In this document: in pieces, positions 38,972 through 48,139 of the stretch
Layout of the letters: each line of letters begins with the position of its first letter
Position numbering within the stretch: the stretch's first letter is position 1
Made by a program: the position numbers and the translations under genes
Source: Ralstonia sp. NFACC01
GTDB lineage: Bacteria; Pseudomonadota; Gammaproteobacteria; Burkholderiales; Burkholderiaceae
Length of the DNA stretch: 64,000 bases
Direction: 5' to 3'
Assembly: GCF_900115545.1 (NCBI RefSeq)
Contig: NZ_FOWV01000003.1
Span: forward strand, 186,001 to 250,000
Notes under the pieces: generated by a model
Told to the model about the DNA's origin: nothing
Databases searched by the model: none
What the model saw: only the letters and a program-made list of their open reading frames with translations

Positions 38972-39922
38972 TCAGGCCACCTCGAGCGGCACCAGGAAAT
39001 CCTGGCTGATGCCGTTGCCCAGGTCGCCGATCCGCTCCAGGAAGTTGGTCAGCCAAGCATGCAGGCCGACCGCAAAAATATCTTCGATGCGGGCGTACCG
39101 CAGATCGGCGTGCAGTTTACCAGCGCGACGCTCGGTCTCTGCCGATTGACTGTTGCGCACAGTCGAAAGAATCTCAACCACTTCGTCCATGCTGGCCAGC
39201 AGCGAGCGCGGCATATCGCTGCGCAGAATCAGCAACTCCGCCACACGCGTCGGCGTGATGACATTGCGATAGATCTTGCGATAGACCTCGAAGCCTGACA
39301 CCGAACGCAGCGTGGCGGCCCAATGGTAGAAGTCGCCCTGCTCCGCCGCGGTTTCATCGCGCGTGGGCGTGGACTGAAACTTCACGTCAAGCAGCCGTGC
39401 AGTGTTGTCGGCACGTTCCAGAAAGGTGCCCAGGCGCATGAAATGGAACGCGTCGTCCGTCAGCATGGTGCCGACCTGCACGCCGCGTGACAGATGCGAG
39501 CGGAACTTCACCCATTCAAAGAATTGCGATGGATCGTCGCGCAACATGCCTTCGGCAATCAGGCGCTGCACATCCAGCCACGTGGTGTTGATGGTTTCCC
39601 ACACCTCCGTTGTGAGGGAGCCGCGCACGGCTCGGGCGTTTTCGCGCGCGCCGCGCAGGCAGCTCATGATCGACGACGCGTTGGTCATGTCGCGCACCAT
39701 GAAGTCAATCACGTCGTCGCGCGAAAGCAGGCCGTAGCGGTCGGCAAAAACCCGGGTGAGTTCGGAAATATCGAGCATTGCCCACCAGCCCTGCTCCGCC
39801 ACTTCGGCCGATTGCGGCATCAGCGAGGTCTGGTAGTTCACGTCGAGCATGCGGGCGGTGTTCTCGGCGCGTTCGGTATAGCGCGCCATCCAGAAAAGGT
39901 GGTCTGCGGTGCGGCTGAGCAT
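38972..39922 (-). CDS. Alpha-E domain protein (DUF403)
   Basis: The 316-aa protein is almost wholly helical and begins MLSRTADHLFWMARYTERAENTARML, the signature of the alpha-E superfamily (COG2307). RDEVDFMVRDMTNASSIMSCL-like blocks and LGTFLERADNTARLLDVKF repeat the helical motif. No enzyme activity is known; the domain is found fused or adjacent to circularly permuted ATP-grasp proteins. It lies 65 bp after the ATP-grasp gene. Confidence 0.9.
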   Translation of the reverse strand: MLSRTADHLFWMARYTERAENTARMLDVNYQTSLMPQSAEVAEQGWWAMLDISELTRVFADRYGLLSRDDVIDFMVRDMTNASSIMSCLRGARENARAVRGSLTTEVWETINTTWLDVQRLIAEGMLRDDPSQFFEWVKFRSHLSRGVQVGTMLTDDAFHFMRLGTFLERADNTARLLDVKFQSTPTRDETAAEQGDFYHWAATLRSVSGFEVYRKIYRNVITPTRVAELLILRSDMPRSLLASMDEVVEILSTVRNSQSAETERRAGKLHADLRYARIEDIFAVGLHAWLTNFLERIGDLGNGISQDFLVPLEVA

Positions 39923-39987
39923 GGCGTTCCCTTCTACGTATTCGATATGCGATTGATCGACTGCCAGTTGCGACAATGCGCGAGCGT

Positions 39988-41472
39988 TCAGCGCTCCAGC
40001 ACCCACGTATCCTTCGTCCCGCCTCCCTGCGACGAGTTGACCACCAGCGAGCCCGCCCGCAACGCCACACGCGTGAGGCCACCGGGCACCATGCGCACAT
40101 CCTTTCCGGACAGCACGAACGGCCGCAGATCAATATGGCGCGGCGCGATGCCGGCTTCCACATACGTTGGGCAAGTCGACAACGCCAGCGTGGGCTGGGC
40201 AATGTATTGCTCCGGACGGGCCTTCACCACCTCACGGAAAGCAGCAATCTCTTCCTGCGTCGCGGCCGGGCCGACCAGCATGCCGTAGCCGCCCGCACCG
40301 TGCGTTTCCTTGACCACCAGCTCTCCCATGTGGTCGAGCACGTATTGCAGGTCGTCCGGTCGACGGCACATGTACGTCGGCACGTTATTGAGGATCGGCT
40401 CCTCGCCGAGGTAGAAGCGGATCATGTCCGGCACGTACGGATAGATCGACTTGTCGTCTGCCACGCCGGTGCCGATCGCATTGCAAATGGTGACGTTGCC
40501 CGCGCGATAGACCGACAGCAGCCCTGCCGCACCCAGGGAAGAATCCGGCCGGAACACCAGCGGATCGAGGAAGTCGTCGTCCACCCGGCGATAGATGACG
40601 TCGATGCGCTGGGGGCCCTGCGTCGTGCGCATGTAGAGATGATCGTCCTGCACGAAAAGGTCGTGCCCCTCCACCAGCTCAACGCCCATCTGCTGCGCAA
40701 GGAACGCGTGCTCGAAATACGCCGAGTTGTACATGCCCGGCGTAAGCACCACCACCGTCGGGTCGGCAATGTTCTGCGGCGACACGCTGCGCAGCATGTC
40801 GAGCAGCATGTCGGGGTAATGCGCGACCGGCGCCACACGATTGCGTGCGAACAACTCCGGAAACAGCCGCATCATCATCTTGCGGTTTTCCAGCATGTAC
40901 GAGACCCCCGAGGGCACGCGCAGATTGTCTTCCAACACGTAGAACTCGCCCTCCCCAGCACGCACGATGTCGATGCCGGCCACGTGGGCGTAGATATCGC
41001 GCGGCACGTCCACGCCGAGCATGTCGGGGCGGTATTGGGCGTTGTTGTAGATCTGATCGGGCGGAATGACACCAGCACGCAGAATGTTCTGCTCGTGATA
41101 GATGTCGTGCAGGAAGCGGTTGAGCGCATCAACGCGTTGCCGCAGGCCGCGCTCGAGCGTCGCCCACTCGCTGGCCGGGAAGATGCGCGGAATGATATCG
41201 AACGGAATCGTACGCTCGGTGCCGCTATTCGACTCGTCCTTGTCGCCGTACACGGCAAAAGTGATACCGACACGGCGGAAGATCAGATCTGCCTCGGCGC
41301 GCTTGTTCTGCAGCGTTGTGGCGGACTGCGCGCCCAGCCATTCAGCGAAACGTCCGTAGTGGCCGCGTACCTCACCCTGTTGGACGAGTGCTGCCGGGGC
41401 CGGTTCGGCGGCATGGGGGTTGCGGTCCCCATCATGCCAGCTGAGCATTTCATCGTAGAACCGGACTGCCAT
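39988..41472 (-). CDS. Circularly permuted ATP-grasp protein (CP_ATPgrasp_2)
   Basis: The 494-aa protein matches COG2308: LQNKRAEADLIFRRVGITFAVYG near 55-77, FDIIPRIFPASEWATLERGL near 90-109, AGIDIVRAGEGEFYVLEDNLRVPSG near 165-189 (metal and ATP ligands) and VVKETHGAGGYGML near 380. ATP-grasp enzymes form amide bonds through acyl phosphates; this permuted class is predicted to make peptide-like linkages. ATG at 41472 has GGGGAG six bases upstream. An open frame further upstream is a shadow of comEC. Confidence 0.92.
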   Translation of the reverse strand: MAVRFYDEMLSWHDGDRNPHAAEPAPAALVQQGEVRGHYGRFAEWLGAQSATTLQNKRAEADLIFRRVGITFAVYGDKDESNSGTERTIPFDIIPRIFPASEWATLERGLRQRVDALNRFLHDIYHEQNILRAGVIPPDQIYNNAQYRPDMLGVDVPRDIYAHVAGIDIVRAGEGEFYVLEDNLRVPSGVSYMLENRKMMMRLFPELFARNRVAPVAHYPDMLLDMLRSVSPQNIADPTVVVLTPGMYNSAYFEHAFLAQQMGVELVEGHDLFVQDDHLYMRTTQGPQRIDVIYRRVDDDFLDPLVFRPDSSLGAAGLLSVYRAGNVTICNAIGTGVADDKSIYPYVPDMIRFYLGEEPILNNVPTYMCRRPDDLQYVLDHMGELVVKETHGAGGYGMLVGPAATQEEIAAFREVVKARPEQYIAQPTLALSTCPTYVEAGIAPRHIDLRPFVLSGKDVRMVPGGLTRVALRAGSLVVNSSQGGGTKDTWVLER

Positions 41473-41575
41473 GCTTTTCTCCCCTGACGGCGCCGCGCGG
41501 TGTACGCGGCACGTGGTTTTTATAGCACAGCGGTTTTGACCCCCACAATGGGGCCAACCCGTTATGCCACCAAGT

Positions 41576-44098
41576 TTACGGCTGAGCGTCGAAGGCGCCG
41601 GTGGCCGTTGCCAGGGGTTCCACTTCCTGCGAGGAAGACCAGTACCGCAGGCGCATGGTGCGCGCGGTCTGGACGTCCAGCACATTGCCGTCGGTCTCGA
41701 TGACGACGGCACCGGTCTTGTCCGTGCGCAAACCGTCGATGTCGCGCGCCACGTAGCGCTGCCAGACCTGCGGATGCGGATGTCCGTACCGATTGCGGTA
41801 GCCGACCTGGAAAACCGCCACCTGCGGAGAAACTGCGTCCAAAAACGCGCCGCTGGAGCTTGTCTTGCTGCCGTGATGCGGCACAAGCAAGATGTCTGCC
41901 ATCAGTCGCTGCGGCGTTTCGGCAGCGATGAGGGCGCTTTCCTGGGCGGCTTCGATATCGCCGGTCAGCAGCGCAGCGTGGCGGCCATTGGCGATGCGCA
42001 GTACACAGCTGCGGGCGTTGCTGGACACGCGCTCGCTTTTTGCGGGCAGGCGCAGCGGGTGCAGCACTTCAAAGACGACGCCGTCCCACGCCCATGCTTG
42101 CCCAGCCAAACAATCGGTGAAACGGATGCCGTTTTCATTGGCCACGCTGCGCAGGGCATGCCCCTGGGGCAAAGACGCCAACATGGTGCGCACTGGCACC
42201 GCGTCGATCACCGTTTCGGTGCCACCGGCGTGGTCGCTGTCTTCGTGGCTGACGACGAGCGTGTCGAGTGATTCGGCGCCATGGCCGCGCAGGTAGGGAG
42301 TGATGACGCGGGCGGCAGCATCCGCATGGTCACCGTACCGCGGGCCGGTGTCGAATAGAAGGCGATGGCTGGCTGTTTCGACCAATGCCGCTGCACCTTG
42401 GCCGATATCGAACGCGACAAGCCGAAATTCACCCGGCCCTGGTGCTGGCTCGCGCGCCAGCACCAGCGGCAAGAGGAGCAAGGCGCCTTGAGCGCGCCAT
42501 GCCCATGCACGCATGCCGCCGGGCAGCAGCAATAACGCCACGCCAACCATCGACAGCACCAACGCCCACACGGGCGCGACCGGCGCAATCCACACCGCCC
42601 ACCGCGGCTGTGCCAGCCACTCAAGCCAAGTGGCCAGCCAGCGGAAGCTCGCGTCGGCTAACACCAGCACCAGCTGCGCAAGCGGATCTGGAAGGGCCGC
42701 CCCGATCAGCGCCAGCGGTGTCGTCACGAAACTCACGGTGGGAATCGCCAGCCCGTTGGCCACCGCGGAGACCACCGAGGTCTGCTGGAACAACAGCAAG
42801 GTCAATGGCAACAGGCCGAATGTGACCGCAAGCTGGATCCGCGTACCGCCCGCCAATGCACGCTGGGCGCGTTCGATCCAGCCGCTTATTTTGTCATCGC
42901 GCCGCCCGTCGAGAGCCATCTGCGCGGCGATGAATATGATCGCCACCGCGCCGAATGACAACCAGAACCCGGCCGACATAACCGCCCACGGGTCCACCAC
43001 CGCTACCACGGCGGCCGCCCAGCAAAGCGACAGGCTGGCCGGCACATTGCGATCGGTCAGCCTGGCGATGGCGACAGTGGACAGCATCAGCAGCGTGCGT
43101 TGCGCGGGCACGCCCATCCCAGCAAGCAGGCAGTAGCCAAGCGCAGCCAGCATGGCCGCGATGGCGCCTGCGCGCGGGGTAGGCATGCGCAACGGCAACG
43201 GCGTGCGCAGCCAGCGCGCCAGCCCAAACGACCGGCGCCACAACGCCATCCACAACGCAGCAAACAGCCCGGCGATCATCGTGATGTGCAAGCCCGAAAT
43301 GCTGGCGAGGTGGCTGATGCCTGTGCGGCGGAACAGGTCCCAGTCGTCGCGGGCGATGCCGCTTTGGTCGCCCACCACGAGCGCCACCATGACGGCCGCG
43401 TAGCGCGCATCGGGCAAGGCATCGAGGATGTGGCGCCGCACGCTGGCACGCCAGCGCTCTACGTCAACGCCGAAACCGGTGCCGGCCTCTTCCAGCGCGA
43501 TGTTCTGGGCGCGTTTGCCCGTGCGCACATAGCCGATGGCGCGGATGTTGTCGGCCAGCATCGCGTATTCGCCATCGAAACCGCCGGGGTTGGTCAGGCT
43601 GTGCGGGCGCTTGACGCGCAGCGTCAGTTGCCAGCGCTGGCCGGGTTGCAGATCAGGGATGCCGGCACGTCGGTCGGGCTTTGCGCCCTCCTCGCTTACG
43701 TTGTCCCAGGTTCGTGCGCCATACCAGGACAGGCGCACGCGCGGTGGCACGGCATCACCCGCATTGCTGGATTCAATGTGGAAGAGAAAACGCGTGGCGT
43801 CGTCGCCGTTCTGCGGCAGCTCGGCCACCACGCCGGTCGCGATGATGTCCTTGCCTTCCCACGCGGGGCTGAGGGCCACGGCCATGCGCTGCTGTGCGCG
43901 CCAATCGCTCCAGCCAAACCCCGCCGCGATGGTGCTGGCGACCAGCAACCCGGGAAACAGCATCGGCCGACGCCGCAGAAAAGCTACCAGCAGCAGACAG
44001 AGCAGCAACACGCCCAGCGGCTGCCACACCGGCGCCAGCGCCGCCTGCATCTGCAATGCCATGCAGCCGGCAACAAAGCCGATCAACCACAGACGCAC
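41576..44098 (-). CDS. comEC: ComEC/Rec2 DNA-uptake channel protein
   Basis: ComEC carries single-stranded DNA across the inner membrane during natural transformation. The 840-aa protein has N-terminal membrane segments, an extracellular OB-like region, the competence domain with RTGISHLASISGLHITMIAGL near residue 260, further TM segments, and a C-terminal MBL domain with SHEDSDHAGG near 615 and VPHHGSKTSSS. The start is a GTG with no strong ribosome binding site. Ralstonia is naturally transformable, so a full-length gene is expected. Gap to tatD-type gene is 9 bp. Confidence 0.95.
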   Translation of the reverse strand: MRLWLIGFVAGCMALQMQAALAPVWQPLGVLLLCLLLVAFLRRRPMLFPGLLVASTIAAGFGWSDWRAQQRMAVALSPAWEGKDIIATGVVAELPQNGDDATRFLFHIESSNAGDAVPPRVRLSWYGARTWDNVSEEGAKPDRRAGIPDLQPGQRWQLTLRVKRPHSLTNPGGFDGEYAMLADNIRAIGYVRTGKRAQNIALEEAGTGFGVDVERWRASVRRHILDALPDARYAAVMVALVVGDQSGIARDDWDLFRRTGISHLASISGLHITMIAGLFAALWMALWRRSFGLARWLRTPLPLRMPTPRAGAIAAMLAALGYCLLAGMGVPAQRTLLMLSTVAIARLTDRNVPASLSLCWAAAVVAVVDPWAVMSAGFWLSFGAVAIIFIAAQMALDGRRDDKISGWIERAQRALAGGTRIQLAVTFGLLPLTLLLFQQTSVVSAVANGLAIPTVSFVTTPLALIGAALPDPLAQLVLVLADASFRWLATWLEWLAQPRWAVWIAPVAPVWALVLSMVGVALLLLPGGMRAWAWRAQGALLLLPLVLAREPAPGPGEFRLVAFDIGQGAAALVETASHRLLFDTGPRYGDHADAAARVITPYLRGHGAESLDTLVVSHEDSDHAGGTETVIDAVPVRTMLASLPQGHALRSVANENGIRFTDCLAGQAWAWDGVVFEVLHPLRLPAKSERVSSNARSCVLRIANGRHAALLTGDIEAAQESALIAAETPQRLMADILLVPHHGSKTSSSGAFLDAVSPQVAVFQVGYRNRYGHPHPQVWQRYVARDIDGLRTDKTGAVVIETDGNVLDVQTARTMRLRYWSSSQEVEPLATATGAFDAQP

Positions 44099-44107
44099 GC
44101 GCGGCCG

Positions 44108-44920
44108 TCAGACTGGCAACAGCGCTGCCAGGCGAGGAATGGCTTCGATGCTGTTGCGGCGGGCCTGGGCAGCAAGCGCCTCGATGGGGATGCCACGCAA
44201 TTGCGCCATCGCGTCGGCGATACGCGCGACCTCCGTGGGTGCATTGCGCACTCGGCCCTGCTCGCCAAACTGATCGTCGGCCAGCCAAGCGGGGGCCAGG
44301 TCGGGCGCGTCGGTTTCCAGCACGATCGACTCGATCGGCATGTCCTGCGCCAGTCGACGCACGCGATTGGCGCGCGAGAAGGTAAAGACGCCGCCAAACC
44401 CCAGCTTGAAACCGGAATCGACAAAGCGACGCGCCTGTTCCGGGCTGCCGTTGAACGCATGCGCAATGCCGCGCACCCCCGCCTTGGCGGCAGCGCTGTG
44501 CACTTGGTCCTGAGACTTGCGCACGTGCATCAGCACGGGCAAGTCAAATTCACGAGCGATGCGTAGTTGCGCGCGGAACACGGCGGTCTGCCGCGCAACG
44601 TCGTAGTCGGGAATGAAGAAATCGAGGCCGATCTCGCCAACGGCCACAAAGCGCGGATCGTCCATTGACGCGGCGATCTGGCGGCGCAGTTCGAGCAAGT
44701 CATCGTCACTGGCCTGCGCCGCGTAGATCGGATGAATACCCAGCGCATAGCTGCAGCCGGCATGCCGATGTGCCAACGCCCGCACCGTATCGAGATTCCA
44801 GCGGGCAACCGCCGGCACGACGATGTGGTTGACGCCCGCCGCATGCGCCTGCGCGACGACCGCATCGCGGTCGGCATCAAAGTCGCTGGCATCGAGGTGG
44901 CAATGGGTGTCGATCCACAT
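44108..44920 (-). CDS. TatD-family metal-dependent hydrolase
   Basis: The 270-aa TIM-barrel protein has IDTHCHLDASDFDAD (His6, His8 region), ALGIHPIYA, VGEIGLDFF, LMHVRKS, HAFNGSPEQA and ETDAPDLAPA, the full set of TatD metal ligands. Relatives are 3'-exonucleases or D-aminoacyl-tRNA deacylases; the actual substrate is not evident. It ends 9 bp before comEC and may be co-transcribed with it. Confidence 0.93.
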   Translation of the reverse strand: MWIDTHCHLDASDFDADRDAVVAQAHAAGVNHIVVPAVARWNLDTVRALAHRHAGCSYALGIHPIYAAQASDDDLLELRRQIAASMDDPRFVAVGEIGLDFFIPDYDVARQTAVFRAQLRIAREFDLPVLMHVRKSQDQVHSAAAKAGVRGIAHAFNGSPEQARRFVDSGFKLGFGGVFTFSRANRVRRLAQDMPIESIVLETDAPDLAPAWLADDQFGEQGRVRNAPTEVARIADAMAQLRGIPIEALAAQARRNSIEAIPRLAALLPV

Positions 44921-45004
44921 AGTCCGTTCTGCGTTGGAAAAGGCGGCAACGTACCGGAAAGCGCGGCATTCAGGAATCCGTCTTTTCCGATTGTGCCGCC
45001 CGGC

Positions 45005-45733
45005 TCAACGCTCTTGGTGCAAATGGCCTTCCCGCAGGCGGAAAATGCGGTCGCAGCGGCCTGCCAGTTCGATATCGTGTGTGACGATGACGAAGCTGGT
45101 GCCCAGCGTGCGTGTAAGTTCCAGCATCAGGTCAAACACTTCACCGGCGGTGTGGTCGTCGAGATTGCCTGTAGGCTCATCAGCCAGCACGCAAGCCGGA
45201 GACCCGACCAGCGCGCGCGCAATCGCCACGCGTTGGCGCTCGCCGCCGGATAGCTCGCCCGGACGGTGCGCCGTGCGCGGGCCCAGCCCCACGCGTTCGA
45301 GCATCGCTTGCGCGGTGTGGCGCGCTTGCGCCTCTTCCACGCCACGAATGCGCAGCGGCATCGCGACGTTGTCCAGTGCGGTGAATTCCGGCAGCAGATG
45401 GTGGAACTGATAGACGAAGCCCAGCGCCTGGTTGCGCAGCGTATTGCGCTCGCGCTCTTTCATTGCGGTGAAAGGCTTGCCGAGCAGCGAGACGCGCCCC
45501 GACGTCGGCTCATCCAGCCCGCCCAGCACATGCAGCAACGTGCTCTTGCCCGAGCCCGAAGCGCCGACAATGGCGACCTTCTCGCCCACGCCGATGCGGA
45601 TGTCCACGCCCTTGAGCACGTCGACATTCAAACCGCCCTGATGAAACGACTTGGAGAGTCCTTCGGCCTGCACCACCACGCCCTGCGGCGCGGCGGCCGG
45701 CGCTTCCATGGAAGTCATGACGGCCTCACTCAT
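45005..45733 (-). CDS. lolD: Lipoprotein-releasing ABC transporter ATPase LolD
   Basis: LolD powers release of outer-membrane lipoproteins from the inner membrane. The 242-aa protein has Walker [10 protein letters not shown] (about residue 54), the LolD-type [18 protein letters not shown], signature LSGGERQR and Walker [13 protein letters not shown]. It starts 8 bp inside the end of the permease gene. Codons for a short N-terminal extension precede the core. Confidence 0.96.
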   Translation of the reverse strand: MSEAVMTSMEAPAAAPQGVVVQAEGLSKSFHQGGLNVDVLKGVDIRIGVGEKVAIVGASGSGKSTLLHVLGGLDEPTSGRVSLLGKPFTAMKERERNTLRNQALGFVYQFHHLLPEFTALDNVAMPLRIRGVEEAQARHTAQAMLERVGLGPRTAHRPGELSGGERQRVAIARALVGSPACVLADEPTGNLDDHTAGEVFDLMLELTRTLGTSFVIVTHDIELAGRCDRIFRLREGHLHQER

Positions 45734-46976
45734 AGCGCAGCGCCTCCGCCGGATTCACGCGCGAGGCGTGCCAGCTTGGATACAGCGTCGCCACTGACGC
45801 AAGGATGAAGGAAATGATGCCAATGGTCGCAATGTCGTTCACGCGGGGGTCCGAGGGCAGTTCGCTGATGAAGTAAATGTCACGCGGCAGGAATTGCACG
45901 TGGAAGAGACGCTCGATGAAAGGCACGATCACGTCGATGTTGTATGCGATGAGCGTGCCGAAGCCGACGCCGAGCAACGTGCCGATAAACCCGATCGCCA
46001 CGCCCTGCACAATAAAAATCTTCATGATTGAACTCGGCTGCGCGCCCATCGTGCGCAGGATGGCAATGTCGGCCTGCTTGTCCGTCACCGTCATCACCAG
46101 CGTGGACACTAGGTTGAACGCCGCCACGGCGATGATCAGCGTGAGGATGATGAACATCATCTTTTTCTCGGTCTTCACAGCGGCAAACCAGTTGCGGTTC
46201 TGGCGCGACCAGTCGCGGATGTACAGCTCGCCGGTCAGCGTGCGTGACAGGGCTTCGGCCACCTGCGGGGCGCGGTCCATGTCCACCAGCTTCAGGCGCA
46301 CGCCGGTCGGGCCGTCCAGGCGGAACAGGCGCTCGGCGTCTTCCATATTGACCAGCGCCAGCGAGCTGTCGAACTCGTAGTGACCCGATTCGAAGATGCC
46401 CGTCACAGTGAACTGCTTCAGACGCGGCAACACGCCCGCCGGGGTGATGGTGCCCTGTGGTGCCACCAGCGTGACCTTGTCCCCCTGGTGCACGCCCAGG
46501 CCGTTGGCCAGTTGGCTACCCAGGGCGATGCCGAATTCGCCGGGTTTCAGATCGTCGATCGTGCCAGATTTGAAATCCTTGGCAATGTCCGACACCTTCG
46601 GCTCGTCCGCCGGCGACACCCCGCGCAGCAGCACGCCGCGCACCGCCTCGTCCCGCGTGATCATGGCCTGCGCGCCCACGTATGGCGCCGCGCCGATGAC
46701 TTCCTTGTTCTGCATCGCCTCATTGGCGGTACGCTGCCAGTCCGGCAGACTGTTCGGCGCCATCACTTCGATATGCGCCAGCACCGACAGCATGCGGTCC
46801 CGCACTTCCTTCTGGAAGCCGTTCATGACCGAAAGCACGATGATCAGCGCTGCCACCCCCAGCGCAATGCCGAGCATGGAGATGAGCGAAATGAAAGAGA
46901 TGAAGCTGTTGCGGCTGGCGCGCTTGCTTGCGCGTGTATACCGCCAGCCGATCTGCCATTCGTATGGAAGTTTCAA
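45726..46976 (-). CDS. LolC/LolE-type lipoprotein-releasing permease
   Basis: The 416-aa permease has four TM segments (near 26-50, 270-295, 320-345 and 380-400) and a large periplasmic domain, the MacB/FtsX-like architecture. [28 protein letters not shown] is the family start and [19 protein letters not shown] is a later conserved part. TTG at 46976 with GGGGAA upstream gives [13 protein letters not shown] at 47012 has no ribosome binding site. Only one such permease is next to lolD, so a homodimer (LolF-like) is likely. Confidence 0.88.
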   Translation of the reverse strand: MKLPYEWQIGWRYTRASKRASRNSFISFISLISMLGIALGVAALIIVLSVMNGFQKEVRDRMLSVLAHIEVMAPNSLPDWQRTANEAMQNKEVIGAAPYVGAQAMITRDEAVRGVLLRGVSPADEPKVSDIAKDFKSGTIDDLKPGEFGIALGSQLANGLGVHQGDKVTLVAPQGTITPAGVLPRLKQFTVTGIFESGHYEFDSSLALVNMEDAERLFRLDGPTGVRLKLVDMDRAPQVAEALSRTLTGELYIRDWSRQNRNWFAAVKTEKKMMFIILTLIIAVAAFNLVSTLVMTVTDKQADIAILRTMGAQPSSIMKIFIVQGVAIGFIGTLLGVGFGTLIAYNIDVIVPFIERLFHVQFLPRDIYFISELPSDPRVNDIATIGIISFILASVATLYPSWHASRVNPAEALRYE

Positions 46977-47047
46977 AGGGGGTTCCCCGTGGGTGTGATT
47001 TGTCCGGCTCACTGGCCGACGAGCCGGAAGTTTACAATCTCGGAGCC

Positions 47048-48127
47048 ATGATTCCTGAACTCACCCTGATTGTCCCGTTTTGCGCGCCCGCTGCCGAGGT
47101 GGCCGACGACGCTTACCGTCAATTGACCTTGCCAGGCCTGGAAAGGTTGCTCGCCCGTGCGCGCGAGGCAGAACGCGAGCGCCACGACGACGCCTACCTG
47201 CCCACGCTGCCGCACGAGCGCTGGCTGGCTGCGCATGCCGGGGTGCCCATTTCTCCGCTGCCGTCGGCGCCGTACATGCGCCTGGCGGACGGCGGCAGCG
47301 CCGACACGCGCACCTGGGCCTGCCTGCAGCCGGTCCACATCCACGCCGCCCGGGACCATCTGGTGATGCTCGACCCGGCCCAGCTCCGCCTGGAAGCCGC
47401 CGACGCCGAAGCGCTGCGCGCCGCCATCGCTCCCCTGGTTGACGAGATGGGCATCACGCTCGATGCCACGCACGCCGCGCGCTGGTACGTCGCCGACTCG
47501 CCCTTTGGCGACCTGATTGCCGCCGCGCCGCAGCGCGCCACCGGCCACAACATCGACATCTGGATGCACAAAGGCGAGCAGGAGCGCGCCTGGCGCAAGT
47601 TCCAGAACGAAATTCAGATGACGTGGTACGACCACCCCGTCAACCAAGCGCGCGAGGCGCGTGGGCTGCTTCCGGTCAATTCGGTCTGGCTGTTTGGCCA
47701 GGGCGCGCTGGTCGATGCCCGCCCGATTGCTGAACGCATGATCGGCGCAGATCCGTTCTTCGCCGGCCTGTGTCACGCCGGCAACGCTACCGAGCTGTGC
47801 GCGGAAATGCTGGCCGCCGTGCCGTTCGACGACACAAGCGCCGCCGCGCTGCTGGGCGACGCCGGCAAGCCGTATCTCTCCGCCAACTGGTACGACTGGA
47901 TCGAAGCCCTGCGCGCGTACGACCGCGACTGGTTCACCCCCGCCGCCGATGCGCTGGCCGACGGCCGAATCGACGCCGTCTCGCTCGTGCTGACCGGCGA
48001 CTCGCACTACGCCCACTACCGTGTCACCCGCCGCGAACTCGCCATTGGCCCGTTTGGTTGGCTGCGCCGCTTCAGTCGTCCACGCACCTTGCGTGATGCG
48101 CTCTCCCCGCTTTCCATGGCCGCTTGA
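47048..48127 (+). CDS. RpfE/COG4255-like protein of unknown function
   Basis: The 359-aa protein begins MIPELTLIVPFCAPAAEVADDAY and contains ADTRTWACLQPVHIHAARDHLVM, NIDIWMHKGEQERAWRKFQNEIQMTWYDHPVN and the closing TGDSHYAHYRVTRRELAIGPFGWLRRF. I associate this with uncharacterised COG4255 proteins, sometimes annotated RpfE-like or phosphoglycerate mutase-like; I am not certain. No signal peptide or TM is visible. It precedes recJ by 12 bp. A TACAAT box at 47033-47038 puts the likely transcript start next to the ATG. Confidence 0.65.
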   Translation: MIPELTLIVPFCAPAAEVADDAYRQLTLPGLERLLARAREAERERHDDAYLPTLPHERWLAAHAGVPISPLPSAPYMRLADGGSADTRTWACLQPVHIHAARDHLVMLDPAQLRLEAADAEALRAAIAPLVDEMGITLDATHAARWYVADSPFGDLIAAAPQRATGHNIDIWMHKGEQERAWRKFQNEIQMTWYDHPVNQAREARGLLPVNSVWLFGQGALVDARPIAERMIGADPFFAGLCHAGNATELCAEMLAAVPFDDTSAAALLGDAGKPYLSANWYDWIEALRAYDRDWFTPAADALADGRIDAVSLVLTGDSHYAHYRVTRRELAIGPFGWLRRFSRPRTLRDALSPLSMAA

Positions 48128-48139
48128 GCCTGATCCTGC

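Noticed and set aside
41473-41886. N-terminal extension of the ATP-grasp protein
   Set aside because: The extension is a shadow of the end of comEC; ATG at 41472 with GGGGAG matches the family start.
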